A DNA stretch of 63,466 bases from a virus. The stretch is taken from positions 1 through 63,466 of the IMG/VR virus record IMGVR_UViG_3300030060_007512; one strand, written 5' to 3'. How positions within the stretch are numbered: position 1 is the first letter of the stretch; every line of letters starts with the position of its first letter. Position numbers and translations under genes: made by a program. The notes beneath the pieces were generated by a model. That model ran no database searches. It was not told the DNA's origin and was given only the letters and a program-made list of their open reading frames with translations. Of the stretch, positions 18,239-27,036 are shown piece after piece.

Positions 18239-20341
18239 ATGATACAAAGACGAGTTGGTATACTTAAACCTGAGTTCAACGAAACGGTACTTATAAATCA
18301 AACCTCATTTGATTCAGAGTACTTTCGTCTTGATAGTATGCCTGAATCTCTCACAGCTGGTAAGAACATATTTAAGATATTTGGTAACAATCAATTACTA
18401 GCTAGTAAATCACAGATTTTAATCCAAGTAACAGATGTAAATGGAGCTGCCGTATATCACCATGTAAATAATTATGTTGATCCAGGAGGTAGAATAGTAG
18501 TAGGGATATGGATATATCCTGAAACACCGCCTGGACTAGGTAGAATTGAAATTTTAGGTGTTGCTACTCAAAGACCAGACGGTAGAAGTATACCCCAATC
18601 TTTTAGAAATCGTTATAATGTAAAGTGGTCTAAAGAACTTATTATACAACCTGACGCAATTAACGATACACCTATTATTTTCCAAAAAGTACCAGGTGTT
18701 AAAATTTTTGAAAATGAAAGAGAGTATCTTACTCAAACTTATCTTGCTGGTTCATCAATAGCAAGTCAATCAGTTGGTCAACTTTCTTATACTTATAGTG
18801 GATTTGGTGATGCAACTATAACTATGGGAAATGCTGACCCTCACGGGCTAAGGTTTTCAGCATCTATGGCGGGTGGACTGTTAACTATTGAAGAACCTAA
18901 TTTTACTCTACCTTCTAACTATTCTTTACAGCCAGGTACTATGGATAATGAGACAGGAAATTTACCTGCTTATACATCTTATATTTCTCAAGTAATAAAT
19001 TATAACACTATAAAAGTAGATCCATATGTTTTACCAGTTCAATCTGAAACTAGTGTATCTCCGTTACCAGGTAGTGGACGAAGTGTACCTGTAACTTCAA
19101 CAGTTAATTCAGCATACCCTGTGACTAGTTTCGGTCTAAGTAATTATTCTATTGAATGGCAACAAGACGCTATACTTGCAACCGGATCACTTAACTCACA
19201 ATCATTCGCAAGTATAACTATGAAAAATATTGATCCAATAGCTGGTTCAGTACATAAAATAAAAACTTATATGAAGAGTGCAGGATTTGCTGATTTTGAT
19301 TTAGTAAGTACACAACTATTACAAGAACGAGATTTATTAATTAATGTTGATTCAGACCTTGCATTCGATAGAATAGGAGATTATAAAAGTCAAGAAATAA
19401 TAAATAATTTTTGGCACAGTGAATCTGTTAATCAATCCGGTCACCATCCTTATGCTTTACATGATGATAGTATTATGATATCATCGTTAAAAATTTCAGG
19501 GAGTGGTGAGTTATCAGGCTCGTCAAATTACCCAGCATTACCATTAGCTACCGATCCTTATGTAAAAGTTTATAGTAAACCTAATATTGATTTGTTTCAA
19601 AATAATGAATACCAAATAAAATTTAGAGTTGCTAATACTGCAGAAGGATATCGACCTCCACCTTTACCAACACCAGCTGGTGTTATTGGACAAATATCTT
19701 CATCATTAATGGATGTTTATATATCAGGAAGTAATATTCCTAATTCTGATACAAGGAATTTAGGTCATAAGCTAGTATCGCTTGAAACAGAAAACGCAGC
19801 ACCTCATTTAGTAAATAGTGTAACCAATTTTATCAATATATCAACGTTAGCTAATCAAACATCTACTCCTATTAGATTGCCTTTTACTTCACCACCAACT
19901 CTTACAAATGTTACATTGCCTGCAAACTTTGATGGTAATACAACATTAGAGGTAAATCCTAATGATATGCCATTTATGGACGAAAAACTTTTAGAGGTTG
20001 GCTTTACACCGGATTTTGATACTGATGCCCATATCGTTTTTGCAGTAACTAGAGGTAATTGGTATCTTTCAGATGTATCATTAGAAGGTGCTAGTGACTT
20101 TGGTTTTACTCCTAATCATACTTTTTTTGAAATACCTATACAAACTCCGCAAGCTGATGATATTCTTGATTTTAAGTTTGAATTTTATAATAGTAGAGAT
20201 CAAATAGCAAATATATCTTTGACTACACAATCACTTGATTTTGTCGGAAGTAATCTATTTATAAGTGGTAACGATAATATACTATCAGGTTCAGTTAATA
20301 TTGGCAACGGAATTATTATGCAAGGATTTAGAGCAGACTAG
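18239..20341 (+). CDS. Virion structural protein, first gene of tail-fibre block (700 aa)
   Basis: 700 residues. The N-terminal about 150 residues form a compact beta-rich region (VGILKPEFNETVLINQ..., GRIVVGIWIYPETPPGLG) resembling proteins that precede fibre genes in marine myoviruses. The remainder is Ser/Thr/Asn-rich beta structure without a recognised fold. It begins a unit that runs with good RBSs through the two long fibre genes downstream. A role as fibre base or baseplate-fibre connector is inferred only from position. Confidence 0.65.
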   Translation: MIQRRVGILKPEFNETVLINQTSFDSEYFRLDSMPESLTAGKNIFKIFGNNQLLASKSQILIQVTDVNGAAVYHHVNNYVDPGGRIVVGIWIYPETPPGLGRIEILGVATQRPDGRSIPQSFRNRYNVKWSKELIIQPDAINDTPIIFQKVPGVKIFENEREYLTQTYLAGSSIASQSVGQLSYTYSGFGDATITMGNADPHGLRFSASMAGGLLTIEEPNFTLPSNYSLQPGTMDNETGNLPAYTSYISQVINYNTIKVDPYVLPVQSETSVSPLPGSGRSVPVTSTVNSAYPVTSFGLSNYSIEWQQDAILATGSLNSQSFASITMKNIDPIAGSVHKIKTYMKSAGFADFDLVSTQLLQERDLLINVDSDLAFDRIGDYKSQEIINNFWHSESVNQSGHHPYALHDDSIMISSLKISGSGELSGSSNYPALPLATDPYVKVYSKPNIDLFQNNEYQIKFRVANTAEGYRPPPLPTPAGVIGQISSSLMDVYISGSNIPNSDTRNLGHKLVSLETENAAPHLVNSVTNFINISTLANQTSTPIRLPFTSPPTLTNVTLPANFDGNTTLEVNPNDMPFMDEKLLEVGFTPDFDTDAHIVFAVTRGNWYLSDVSLEGASDFGFTPNHTFFEIPIQTPQADDILDFKFEFYNSRDQIANISLTTQSLDFVGSNLFISGNDNILSGSVNIGNGIIMQGFRAD

Positions 20342-20350
20342 GAGATAGAT

Positions 20351-23300
20351 ATGGCAGAAATTAGAACTATAGATTATAAAGGTTTCAATCACGCTACAGG
20401 TAGTGGTGGTACACCCGGGTTCTTAATTTACTCTGGTTCACTTTCTTTAGGTTCAGATGTAAGTAGTATTACATCGTATTCAGGTGTTGGTATTGAAGCA
20501 ATCGGTGGCAGTGAATCATTCTTAAGATTTAGATCTAATCCTAATGAGCTAGATATAAGAACTAATAAATTCTTTTTAGGTAGTAATACTCAATTTATAT
20601 CTGGATCTGATGGTAATATAGAAATATCATCTAGTAATTTTCATTTAGATAATACAGGTGATGTTGTAATGCAAGGTACTATTACTGCAGAAGCGGGTGG
20701 TACAATCGGTGGTTGGTCAATAGGAACTACAGCACTATCATCGAGTGGTAATACTGTAATGTTAGATTCTGATGGTCCCTATCATATATCTGCTTCTGAT
20801 TTCCAAGTAGATACAGCTGGAGCAGTAACTGCAAGTGCTGGACTGATTGGCGGTTGGCAAATAAAAGACGGTAATATTTTTAGTCCGGGAATGTCTACTA
20901 CAAATGGTTCTGGTATAGCTTTAGAAGGAGACAGTCATCCTAGAATTATAGTTCAAAGCAGTACTAATAATTATGTATGGTTGAATTATACAAGCGCCAC
21001 CAACTATGGATTATCGAGCAAGCTTAATGGCAATCTTGTATTCACGCTTGGAAATCCAAGCGGTGAAGGTAACACTATAGCAGGCTGGTCCTTTGATACT
21101 CAAGCAATTGAAGGTGGTAGAATGCATATGAATAAAGAGGGATATATTTCATCTTCCGGAGCTGGAGGCTGGATGATTTCCTCATCTAATGCAGTAGATG
21201 ATCCTGTAGGTTTTATCTCATCATCTGCATTTAAGGTATCACCAGATGGAAGAATGACTGCAAGTGCTGGACTAATTGGCGGATTTATTATTGAATCAGA
21301 TTCACTTACAGCTAATGATGGTACAGCTTGGGATCCACTTAAATTAACAGCTGGTTCAGCTCCAAAGATTCATATAAGAAATAGTGGTGCAGATTATGTA
21401 AGAATGTTTTACGATTCAAATTCAGTATATGGAATAGAACAAAAAACATTTGCATCAGGAGAAAAAGCATTTCAACTAGGCTCTACAAATCAGATAGCAG
21501 GATGGTCTTTTAATCATGCATCACTTGATGGTGGTAGAATGCATATAAATAAAGAAGGTTATATTTCATCTTCTGGAGCAGGGGGTTGGATGATTTCCTC
21601 ATCTAATGCAGCAGAAGATCCTGTTGGATTTATTTCATCATCTAAATTCAAAGTATCAGCTGATGGTAGGCTAACTGCATCAGCAGCAACTATAGAAGGA
21701 AAAATAACTGCAGGTAGTGGTGAAATTGGTGGGTGGACTATAGAATCTGATAAATTAAGTAAAGGAACAGATGCAGATTATATAGCACTAATACCAGGAA
21801 CAGGTATACAAATGGGGGACTCTACATTTGCAGATGCACCATTTAGTGTAACAAATGCAGGTGTTGTAAAAGCAACTTCAGGAACTGTTGGTGGTTGGAC
21901 TTTAAGTAATGATAAACTTACAGGTAACAATATAATAATTAGCTCTTCAGGAGCTATTCAAACTTCTAATTTTATATCGTCTATGGTTGGCGGACTAGCA
22001 GGTTCTGGTTATCGAATAGGAGAGGATGGAATTGCAGAATTTGAAGAGGCTAGAATAAGAGGAACATTATCAACAGCAGTTTTCGAAAAAGAAACGGTTT
22101 CAGCTGTAGGTGGTGCATTAATAGTAGCAAATGCAACAGCATTAAAATCTGGCTCATTAATTTTATCAGGTAGTATAGCTACTGCATCTGTTGATAATGC
22201 AGCTGGATTTGTATCTGGTGAATATATTTTAGCTAAAGCTACAAGCTCTACCGGATTTACAGAAGAAATAATGAAAGTACATTCAGTAGATACATCTGCT
22301 AATACAATGGTTGTATCTAGAAGTATGAACGGTAACTTAATTCAAAGTATGTCATCAGGGCAAGTTTTAGTTTCACAAGGTGCAAATGGTACAGGATTTA
22401 TTTTATTGAATGCTACATCAGGCTCTGAAACTCCTTATATTGATATTGTTGAACGAACAGGAACTGGTGTTAATGATTTAGATATTAAAGTAAGGTTAGG
22501 TGATTTATCAGGAATAAGTGATAATAATTTTGGCACTTTATCAGGATTCGGTTTATATACTGATAATGTATTTCTTAAAGGTACAATATCTTCTTCTGCA
22601 GGTAATATAGGTGGATTCAATATATCATCTGAAGAAATAAAATCTGATAATAATAATTTAAGATTAAAAGCTAATGGAACTATAACCGGCTCAGATGTAT
22701 TATTTAATGGTGGAAGGGTAGGTGGGTTTACTATGGATGGTCATAGTTTAAGATCAACAGGTGTTGAAATAAATAATGCAACACAAACCCTTTTTATATC
22801 GTCAAGTAATTTCAAAGTCGATCATTCAGGTAATATGACCGGCTCTCAAGTTTTGTTTACTGGTGGGAAAATTGCAAACTTTACTATTGATGATCATTCA
22901 CTTACTACAACTGGTGTTGAAATAAACGATTCAACTCAAACCTATTTTATATCGTCAAGTAATTTCAAAGTCGATCATTCAGGTAATATGACTGGTTCAC
23001 AAGTTGATTTCACCGGTGGTACGATTGGCGGGTTTAATATATCTGATACTGAAATAAACTCTGATAATAATAATTTAAGATTAAAATCAAATGGTCAAAT
23101 AACAGCTAGTCAGGCACTATTTACGGGAGGTAAAATTGGTGGATGGACAATATCAAACTCGCATCTCCAAAGATTTACTGCTAACGGTGGGTTAGAGCTA
23201 GATTCTACAGCTCAAAAACTTTTTATATCTACAGGTTCTGATGGAGATAATAGTAAAATTATTGAAATAGGTAGACTAAACAGTACACAATTCGGTATTG

Positions 23301-23842
23301 TAGGTTATAACACTACAGGTACTGAAATTTTCAAATTAGGTGAAACAGGAAATAATATAGCAGGATTTAGTTTTGATGACGGTAAATTTTCTAAAGGCAC
23401 TAGTTTTCATATTTCCACATCAACTGATACAAGCGATTCAGTAGGATTTATATCATCATCAAACTTCAAGGTATCTCCAGGCGGTGTATTATCTGCTTCA
23501 AGTGCTAACTTTCAAGGTGATATAATAGCTCATAATATTACTGAAAAATTTGTAAAAGTAACTGATGCTAATTCAGGTTCGTTTTTAAGATATGTATCTG
23601 GTAATGCTACTACCGGTAAAAAGAATATAGTTTGTGATGGCTCTTTAGGTGGTGCTATTACATCTAATTTTGAAATAGCTACAACTGCAGCATTTACTTT
23701 AGCTGATATCGAACTAGCTAATACAGGTTCTCAATTAGCTACCGTAGATGTTTATATTACTACCGATGGCATGCATTTTGATAATGATGTTGTACAAACC
23801 GATCAACAAGAGGCATTTAACCAAAAAGTTGATGGAACCTAA
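20351..23842 (+). CDS. Repetitive tail-fibre protein (1163 aa)
   Basis: 1163 residues built from degenerate beta repeats with units such as GGWxIxxxxL, FISSSNFKVDxSGNMT and ASAGLIGG. Two near-identical blocks of about 55 residues recur 139 residues apart, and a 48-nt exact DNA repeat occurs further on. This is the architecture of a long trimeric beta-fibre shaft. RBS AGGAGA. It lacks an S74 chaperone of its own, but the next gene has one. Confidence 0.82.
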   Translation: MAEIRTIDYKGFNHATGSGGTPGFLIYSGSLSLGSDVSSITSYSGVGIEAIGGSESFLRFRSNPNELDIRTNKFFLGSNTQFISGSDGNIEISSSNFHLDNTGDVVMQGTITAEAGGTIGGWSIGTTALSSSGNTVMLDSDGPYHISASDFQVDTAGAVTASAGLIGGWQIKDGNIFSPGMSTTNGSGIALEGDSHPRIIVQSSTNNYVWLNYTSATNYGLSSKLNGNLVFTLGNPSGEGNTIAGWSFDTQAIEGGRMHMNKEGYISSSGAGGWMISSSNAVDDPVGFISSSAFKVSPDGRMTASAGLIGGFIIESDSLTANDGTAWDPLKLTAGSAPKIHIRNSGADYVRMFYDSNSVYGIEQKTFASGEKAFQLGSTNQIAGWSFNHASLDGGRMHINKEGYISSSGAGGWMISSSNAAEDPVGFISSSKFKVSADGRLTASAATIEGKITAGSGEIGGWTIESDKLSKGTDADYIALIPGTGIQMGDSTFADAPFSVTNAGVVKATSGTVGGWTLSNDKLTGNNIIISSSGAIQTSNFISSMVGGLAGSGYRIGEDGIAEFEEARIRGTLSTAVFEKETVSAVGGALIVANATALKSGSLILSGSIATASVDNAAGFVSGEYILAKATSSTGFTEEIMKVHSVDTSANTMVVSRSMNGNLIQSMSSGQVLVSQGANGTGFILLNATSGSETPYIDIVERTGTGVNDLDIKVRLGDLSGISDNNFGTLSGFGLYTDNVFLKGTISSSAGNIGGFNISSEEIKSDNNNLRLKANGTITGSDVLFNGGRVGGFTMDGHSLRSTGVEINNATQTLFISSSNFKVDHSGNMTGSQVLFTGGKIANFTIDDHSLTTTGVEINDSTQTYFISSSNFKVDHSGNMTGSQVDFTGGTIGGFNISDTEINSDNNNLRLKSNGQITASQALFTGGKIGGWTISNSHLQRFTANGGLELDSTAQKLFISTGSDGDNSKIIEIGRLNSTQFGIVGYNTTGTEIFKLGETGNNIAGFSFDDGKFSKGTSFHISTSTDTSDSVGFISSSNFKVSPGGVLSASSANFQGDIIAHNITEKFVKVTDANSGSFLRYVSGNATTGKKNIVCDGSLGGAITSNFEIATTAAFTLADIELANTGSQLATVDVYITTDGMHFDNDVVQTDQQEAFNQKVDGT
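21122..21620 (+). repeat. 417-nt-spaced internal repeat in fibre gene
   Basis: The segment encoding MHMNKEGYISSSGAGGWMIS recurs as MHINKEGYISSSGAGGWMIS exactly 417 nt later (21122 and 21539). Silent differences show that the repeat is old but kept under protein-level selection. Confidence 0.75.
22792..22992 (+). repeat. 48-nt perfect direct repeat in fibre gene
   Basis: The 48 nt at 22792-22839 recur without change at 22945-22992, 153 nt (51 codons) apart. They encode FISSSNFKVDHSGNMT. DNA identity, unlike the older repeats in the same gene, suggests recent duplication or gene conversion. Confidence 0.8.
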
Positions 23843-23861
23843 TTAATTAAGAGGAATAAAT

Positions 23862-25211
23862 ATGGCAAGTATAGATATGAATAAAGGAAATAGGTTTACA
23901 TTACGTAGGATTGGTGAAACAACATTAATTACCGACTCTACTGATCATTCACATGCTCCAACAGTATTTAGACAACAAGTAATAATATCCGGAAGTACCA
24001 AGTCAGGACATGGTACGTTTCAACCTGCTGTAGATGTTATAGTTGCAAATGAAGATCCTGCTGTGCGAATTACAACTACAGGATACGGTACAACTGAACC
24101 ACTTCTTGAACTTAGGCATACGAGTACTGACCAAAATCGTCACGCTTATATGCGTTTTAATCATACGTCAAATAACTTTTCAATGGGAGTAGTGCAAGGA
24201 AGTCTATCTGGATTAGATGATAAAGGATTTTTCGTTTTTAGTGATGATACTGATATCCAAACAGATGCCGATAGGATTATGATGTTCGATACAACTAAAA
24301 ATATTTATATACCAAACGGCGGTGTAGTAATTGGTGGTGCAGATGACGGTACTGAAGCAGAACCTGCAGACGGTACACTACGTGTTAACGAATATATTGA
24401 ACTTCCATTAGATATAAAAGCTACTGATGCAACTGCAATTTTTAATTTTCAGGAGGGCAGTACAAGTGGTTATCAAACTACATTTAATATGGACGATACT
24501 GGACTTAAGATTGGACACAATACTAGTGTTAGGAATTTTGAACTTCAAACTAACTCTGTTACTCGTATGACCTTAGCTGGTGATCAAACCAGAGTAGGTA
24601 TAGGAATTTCATCAGGAATGGATAAACGTCTTCATATTCATGATAGCGGAATTAAGATCGATGGAGCTTCTGCTCTTGATACAGACTCATCTAGATTCGT
24701 TATTGATACTGATAACTCAACAGCCCATAGATGTATGGAATTACGAAGTGATGATGGTATAGCATTCGTAGTTGATGCAGATGGTGGTATAGAAATGCCT
24801 AATCTAGATACATATTCATCTGGTGGTAACAACGTAAAATGGCATTCAAATGTAATTAAACGAAATTCTTCAACTCGTAAAGTAAAGAAGAATATAAAAG
24901 ATTTAGATAGTTCGTTTGTTGATAATTTTTCTAAACTAAGACCTGCACAATGGCTATGTAGAATGAGTGATCAGCCCGGATTTGGTTTTATAGCAGAAGA
25001 AATTTCAGAAGTTAATAAAAGTTATGCTACATATGGCCCTGATTGGACAAGAGACGAAAAAGGACAACAGATACGTATCGGTAAAAGAAAATTCAAAAAA
25101 GATAGTGATAAACAAGTACCTAATGGTCTTGATGAAACCGCTATCCTTACCGCTGCAGTAGCTAAAATACAACAATTAGAAAAACGTATAGAAGAATTGG
25201 AGAATAGATAA
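23862..25211 (+). CDS. Tail fibre/spike protein with S74 intramolecular chaperone
   Basis: 449 residues. Residues 1-330 are beta-rich fibre. The C-terminal about 115 residues match the peptidase S74 endosialidase-type chaperone: NSSTRKVKKNIKDL with the Ser-Lys pair, then LRPAQW, GFGFIAEEISEV and a final helix with AKIQQLEKRIEELE. In this family the domain trimerises the fibre and then cuts itself off. RBS AGAGG. The next gene starts at the stop codon (TAATG). Confidence 0.88.
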   Translation: MASIDMNKGNRFTLRRIGETTLITDSTDHSHAPTVFRQQVIISGSTKSGHGTFQPAVDVIVANEDPAVRITTTGYGTTEPLLELRHTSTDQNRHAYMRFNHTSNNFSMGVVQGSLSGLDDKGFFVFSDDTDIQTDADRIMMFDTTKNIYIPNGGVVIGGADDGTEAEPADGTLRVNEYIELPLDIKATDATAIFNFQEGSTSGYQTTFNMDDTGLKIGHNTSVRNFELQTNSVTRMTLAGDQTRVGIGISSGMDKRLHIHDSGIKIDGASALDTDSSRFVIDTDNSTAHRCMELRSDDGIAFVVDADGGIEMPNLDTYSSGGNNVKWHSNVIKRNSSTRKVKKNIKDLDSSFVDNFSKLRPAQWLCRMSDQPGFGFIAEEISEVNKSYATYGPDWTRDEKGQQIRIGKRKFKKDSDKQVPNGLDETAILTAAVAKIQQLEKRIEELENR

Positions 25212-26101
25212 TGGCAACATTTCAAGTTGAACAAACATTAAGTGCATTTACAAACGGTACAGGATCTAATTCTATAAGTAAAATACCAATATCGTGTACC
25301 GACCCTAGTGGTTCATTTCATATGCTTAAACCAGGCATTCCTTATTCACATTTTGAAAATGCAGCATCAATGTCACTTGCTGTTTTAGCTTCCTCTTCGT
25401 TTGCTATAGAAGCTGATCCAGATGATATTACAAGTGTACAATTTCGAATACCAGCAAAATCAGCTGGTACTACTCATGATAGAGTTGCATTTTATATATC
25501 TGGTAGTGGCGAGATAGGTGTTGGTACTAAAGACCCTGAATCATCATTTGATATTAGAGATGTAAAACAAGATATAGATCCTAAAAATGCAAAAAATGAT
25601 AAAGAAGCTTTACTTAAATTATCAAGAGATGCTGCAGAAAAAGATATACAAGCTGAAAAATTCCGTACTGCTAGAACCATTGGTGGAGTTAGTTTTGATG
25701 GTACAGCTAATATTAATCTACCTGGTGTAAATACAGCTGGAAATCAGAATACAACAGGAAATGCAGCAACAGCAACTTCAGCATCTTATGCTGTAACGAG
25801 TAGTATGACAACAGGTAATGCTAGTACTGCTGGTGAGGCAAGGACTGTTGTTGTAAGTTCTGATGTAGGTTCTGCTGATCATCCATTAACATTTATAGAT
25901 GATACAACACCTGACGGTTCAGCTGAAGCACTTCTAGCAGCTAATACTATTACAGTTAATCCAAGTACAGGTGCACTTACTTTAGGTAACTTAACCATTT
26001 CCTTTACACAAGGTGATGGTAAAAAAACATTCGGGACAATAACATTTATTGCTAATGATGCCCGTGGAACAAGAAGAACGGCTACCATAAATTTAACTTA
26101 A
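25211..26101 (+). CDS. Short tail-fibre protein with lambdoid-type repeat
   Basis: 296 residues. Residues about 154-185 contain TIGGVSFDGTANINLPGV followed by NQNTTGNAATAT, the classic repeat of T4 gp37 and lambda side-tail-fibre proteins. The C-terminus ends in a compact beta domain (ITFIANDARGTRRTATINL). It is translationally coupled to the S74 fibre gene. Likely a distal fibre or fibre-tip component. Confidence 0.75.
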   Translation: MATFQVEQTLSAFTNGTGSNSISKIPISCTDPSGSFHMLKPGIPYSHFENAASMSLAVLASSSFAIEADPDDITSVQFRIPAKSAGTTHDRVAFYISGSGEIGVGTKDPESSFDIRDVKQDIDPKNAKNDKEALLKLSRDAAEKDIQAEKFRTARTIGGVSFDGTANINLPGVNTAGNQNTTGNAATATSASYAVTSSMTTGNASTAGEARTVVVSSDVGSADHPLTFIDDTTPDGSAEALLAANTITVNPSTGALTLGNLTISFTQGDGKKTFGTITFIANDARGTRRTATINLT

Positions 26102-26115
26102 AATGCAATAGGATG

Positions 26116-26123
26116 ATATTTAT
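26116..26123 (+). promoter_or_regulatory. Late-promoter-like motif ATATTTAT abutting a start codon
   Basis: GATATTTATAT ends 2 nt before the ATG at 26126. With initiation a few bases downstream the mRNA would be leaderless; no SD is present. Confidence 0.5.
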
Positions 26124-26125
26124 AT

Positions 26126-26470
26126 ATGGCGACAATCACTAAAATAAAATGGAAAGACGCTAATTTCAAGTGGAATGATGCAGAAGGAGATGCTGCATAT
26201 CTTGATTTTACCGGTCACTTAAAATTTGAGTGGGATGAAGTTTTTCTTGTTGAAGTGGTTGGTACTGGAACAGGCAGTGTTCCATCAGTAGCTGATACAT
26301 TAGGTAAATTACCTAAAGAAAAGAAAAAGAAGTACATTAGATTAATAATGGACTTCAAAGGTGTTAAAATTTACGATGAGCGTAAAGAAGTAAAAAATAT
26401 TAAAGCTTATGCTAAAGATGTTAAATTAATAGCAGAGGAGATAAAACGAAATGTACAAATTATTCACTGA
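26126..26470 (+). CDS. Small conserved protein between fibre genes, unknown
   Basis: 114 residues. The N-terminus TITKIKWKDANFKWND is followed by mixed alpha/beta sequence and a KEKKKKYIRLI basic patch. I recall similar proteins in uncultured marine phages but know no function. No SD; the promoter-like motif touches the start codon. It overlaps the next gene by 20 nt. Confidence 0.65.
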   Translation: MATITKIKWKDANFKWNDAEGDAAYLDFTGHLKFEWDEVFLVEVVGTGTGSVPSVADTLGKLPKEKKKKYIRLIMDFKGVKIYDERKEVKNIKAYAKDVKLIAEEIKRNVQIIH

Positions 26471-27023
26471 TAAAATTGAAAATTTCGAAGCTAATATTAA
26501 ATTAGAAGGAGCATCGCCATCTAAATCTATTGCAAGATTGGTTGTAGAGGCATCTGATTTTAGTTTAATGTTTAAGGGTAGTGTTAATAATAATGGTAAA
26601 GTAACCGTTCCTGTTAAGAGGTTAAGAGGATTACTTGACGAAAACACTACCGGTACTATTAAGCTTGAAGTTATAGCGGAAGATACTTTTTTTACTCCAT
26701 GGGAAAGTAAATTTGAAGTTCATACATCTAAAAAAATTACTGTTGAAGTAAAATCACAAGCTAATACAATCATAGAAAGTAAAAAACCAAAAATTAAAGT
26801 TGAAGTTATGAACGATAAACAAGTTACATTAAGCGAGCGAGAGCACGTAATTAATATTGTAAAGATGTTAATTAAAGAAAAAATTAATATGAAAAATCTT
26901 ACTATTAAGAAAAACAAACTTAATAATATAATAGGTGAATATATTACCGAAAATAAAATCACAGACAAACAAAAGGCTCCTGTAATTAATAAAGTTATCA
27001 AAGTACTTGAAAAAACTAATTAA
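26451..27023 (+). CDS. Small conserved protein between fibre genes, unknown
   Basis: 190 residues. An N-terminal beta domain (residues 1-100, with ARLVVEASDFSLMF and GTIKLEVIAEDTFFTPWES) is followed by a Lys-rich linker and a C-terminal helical bundle of about 70 residues. It has its own GGAG site inside the end of the upstream gene. The pair 26126/26451 sits between fibre genes, so fibre assembly or attachment is plausible but unproven. Confidence 0.65.
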   Translation: MYKLFTDKIENFEANIKLEGASPSKSIARLVVEASDFSLMFKGSVNNNGKVTVPVKRLRGLLDENTTGTIKLEVIAEDTFFTPWESKFEVHTSKKITVEVKSQANTIIESKKPKIKVEVMNDKQVTLSEREHVINIVKMLIKEKINMKNLTIKKNKLNNIIGEYITENKITDKQKAPVINKVIKVLEKTN

Positions 27024-27036
27024 GGAGTAAGCGGTT

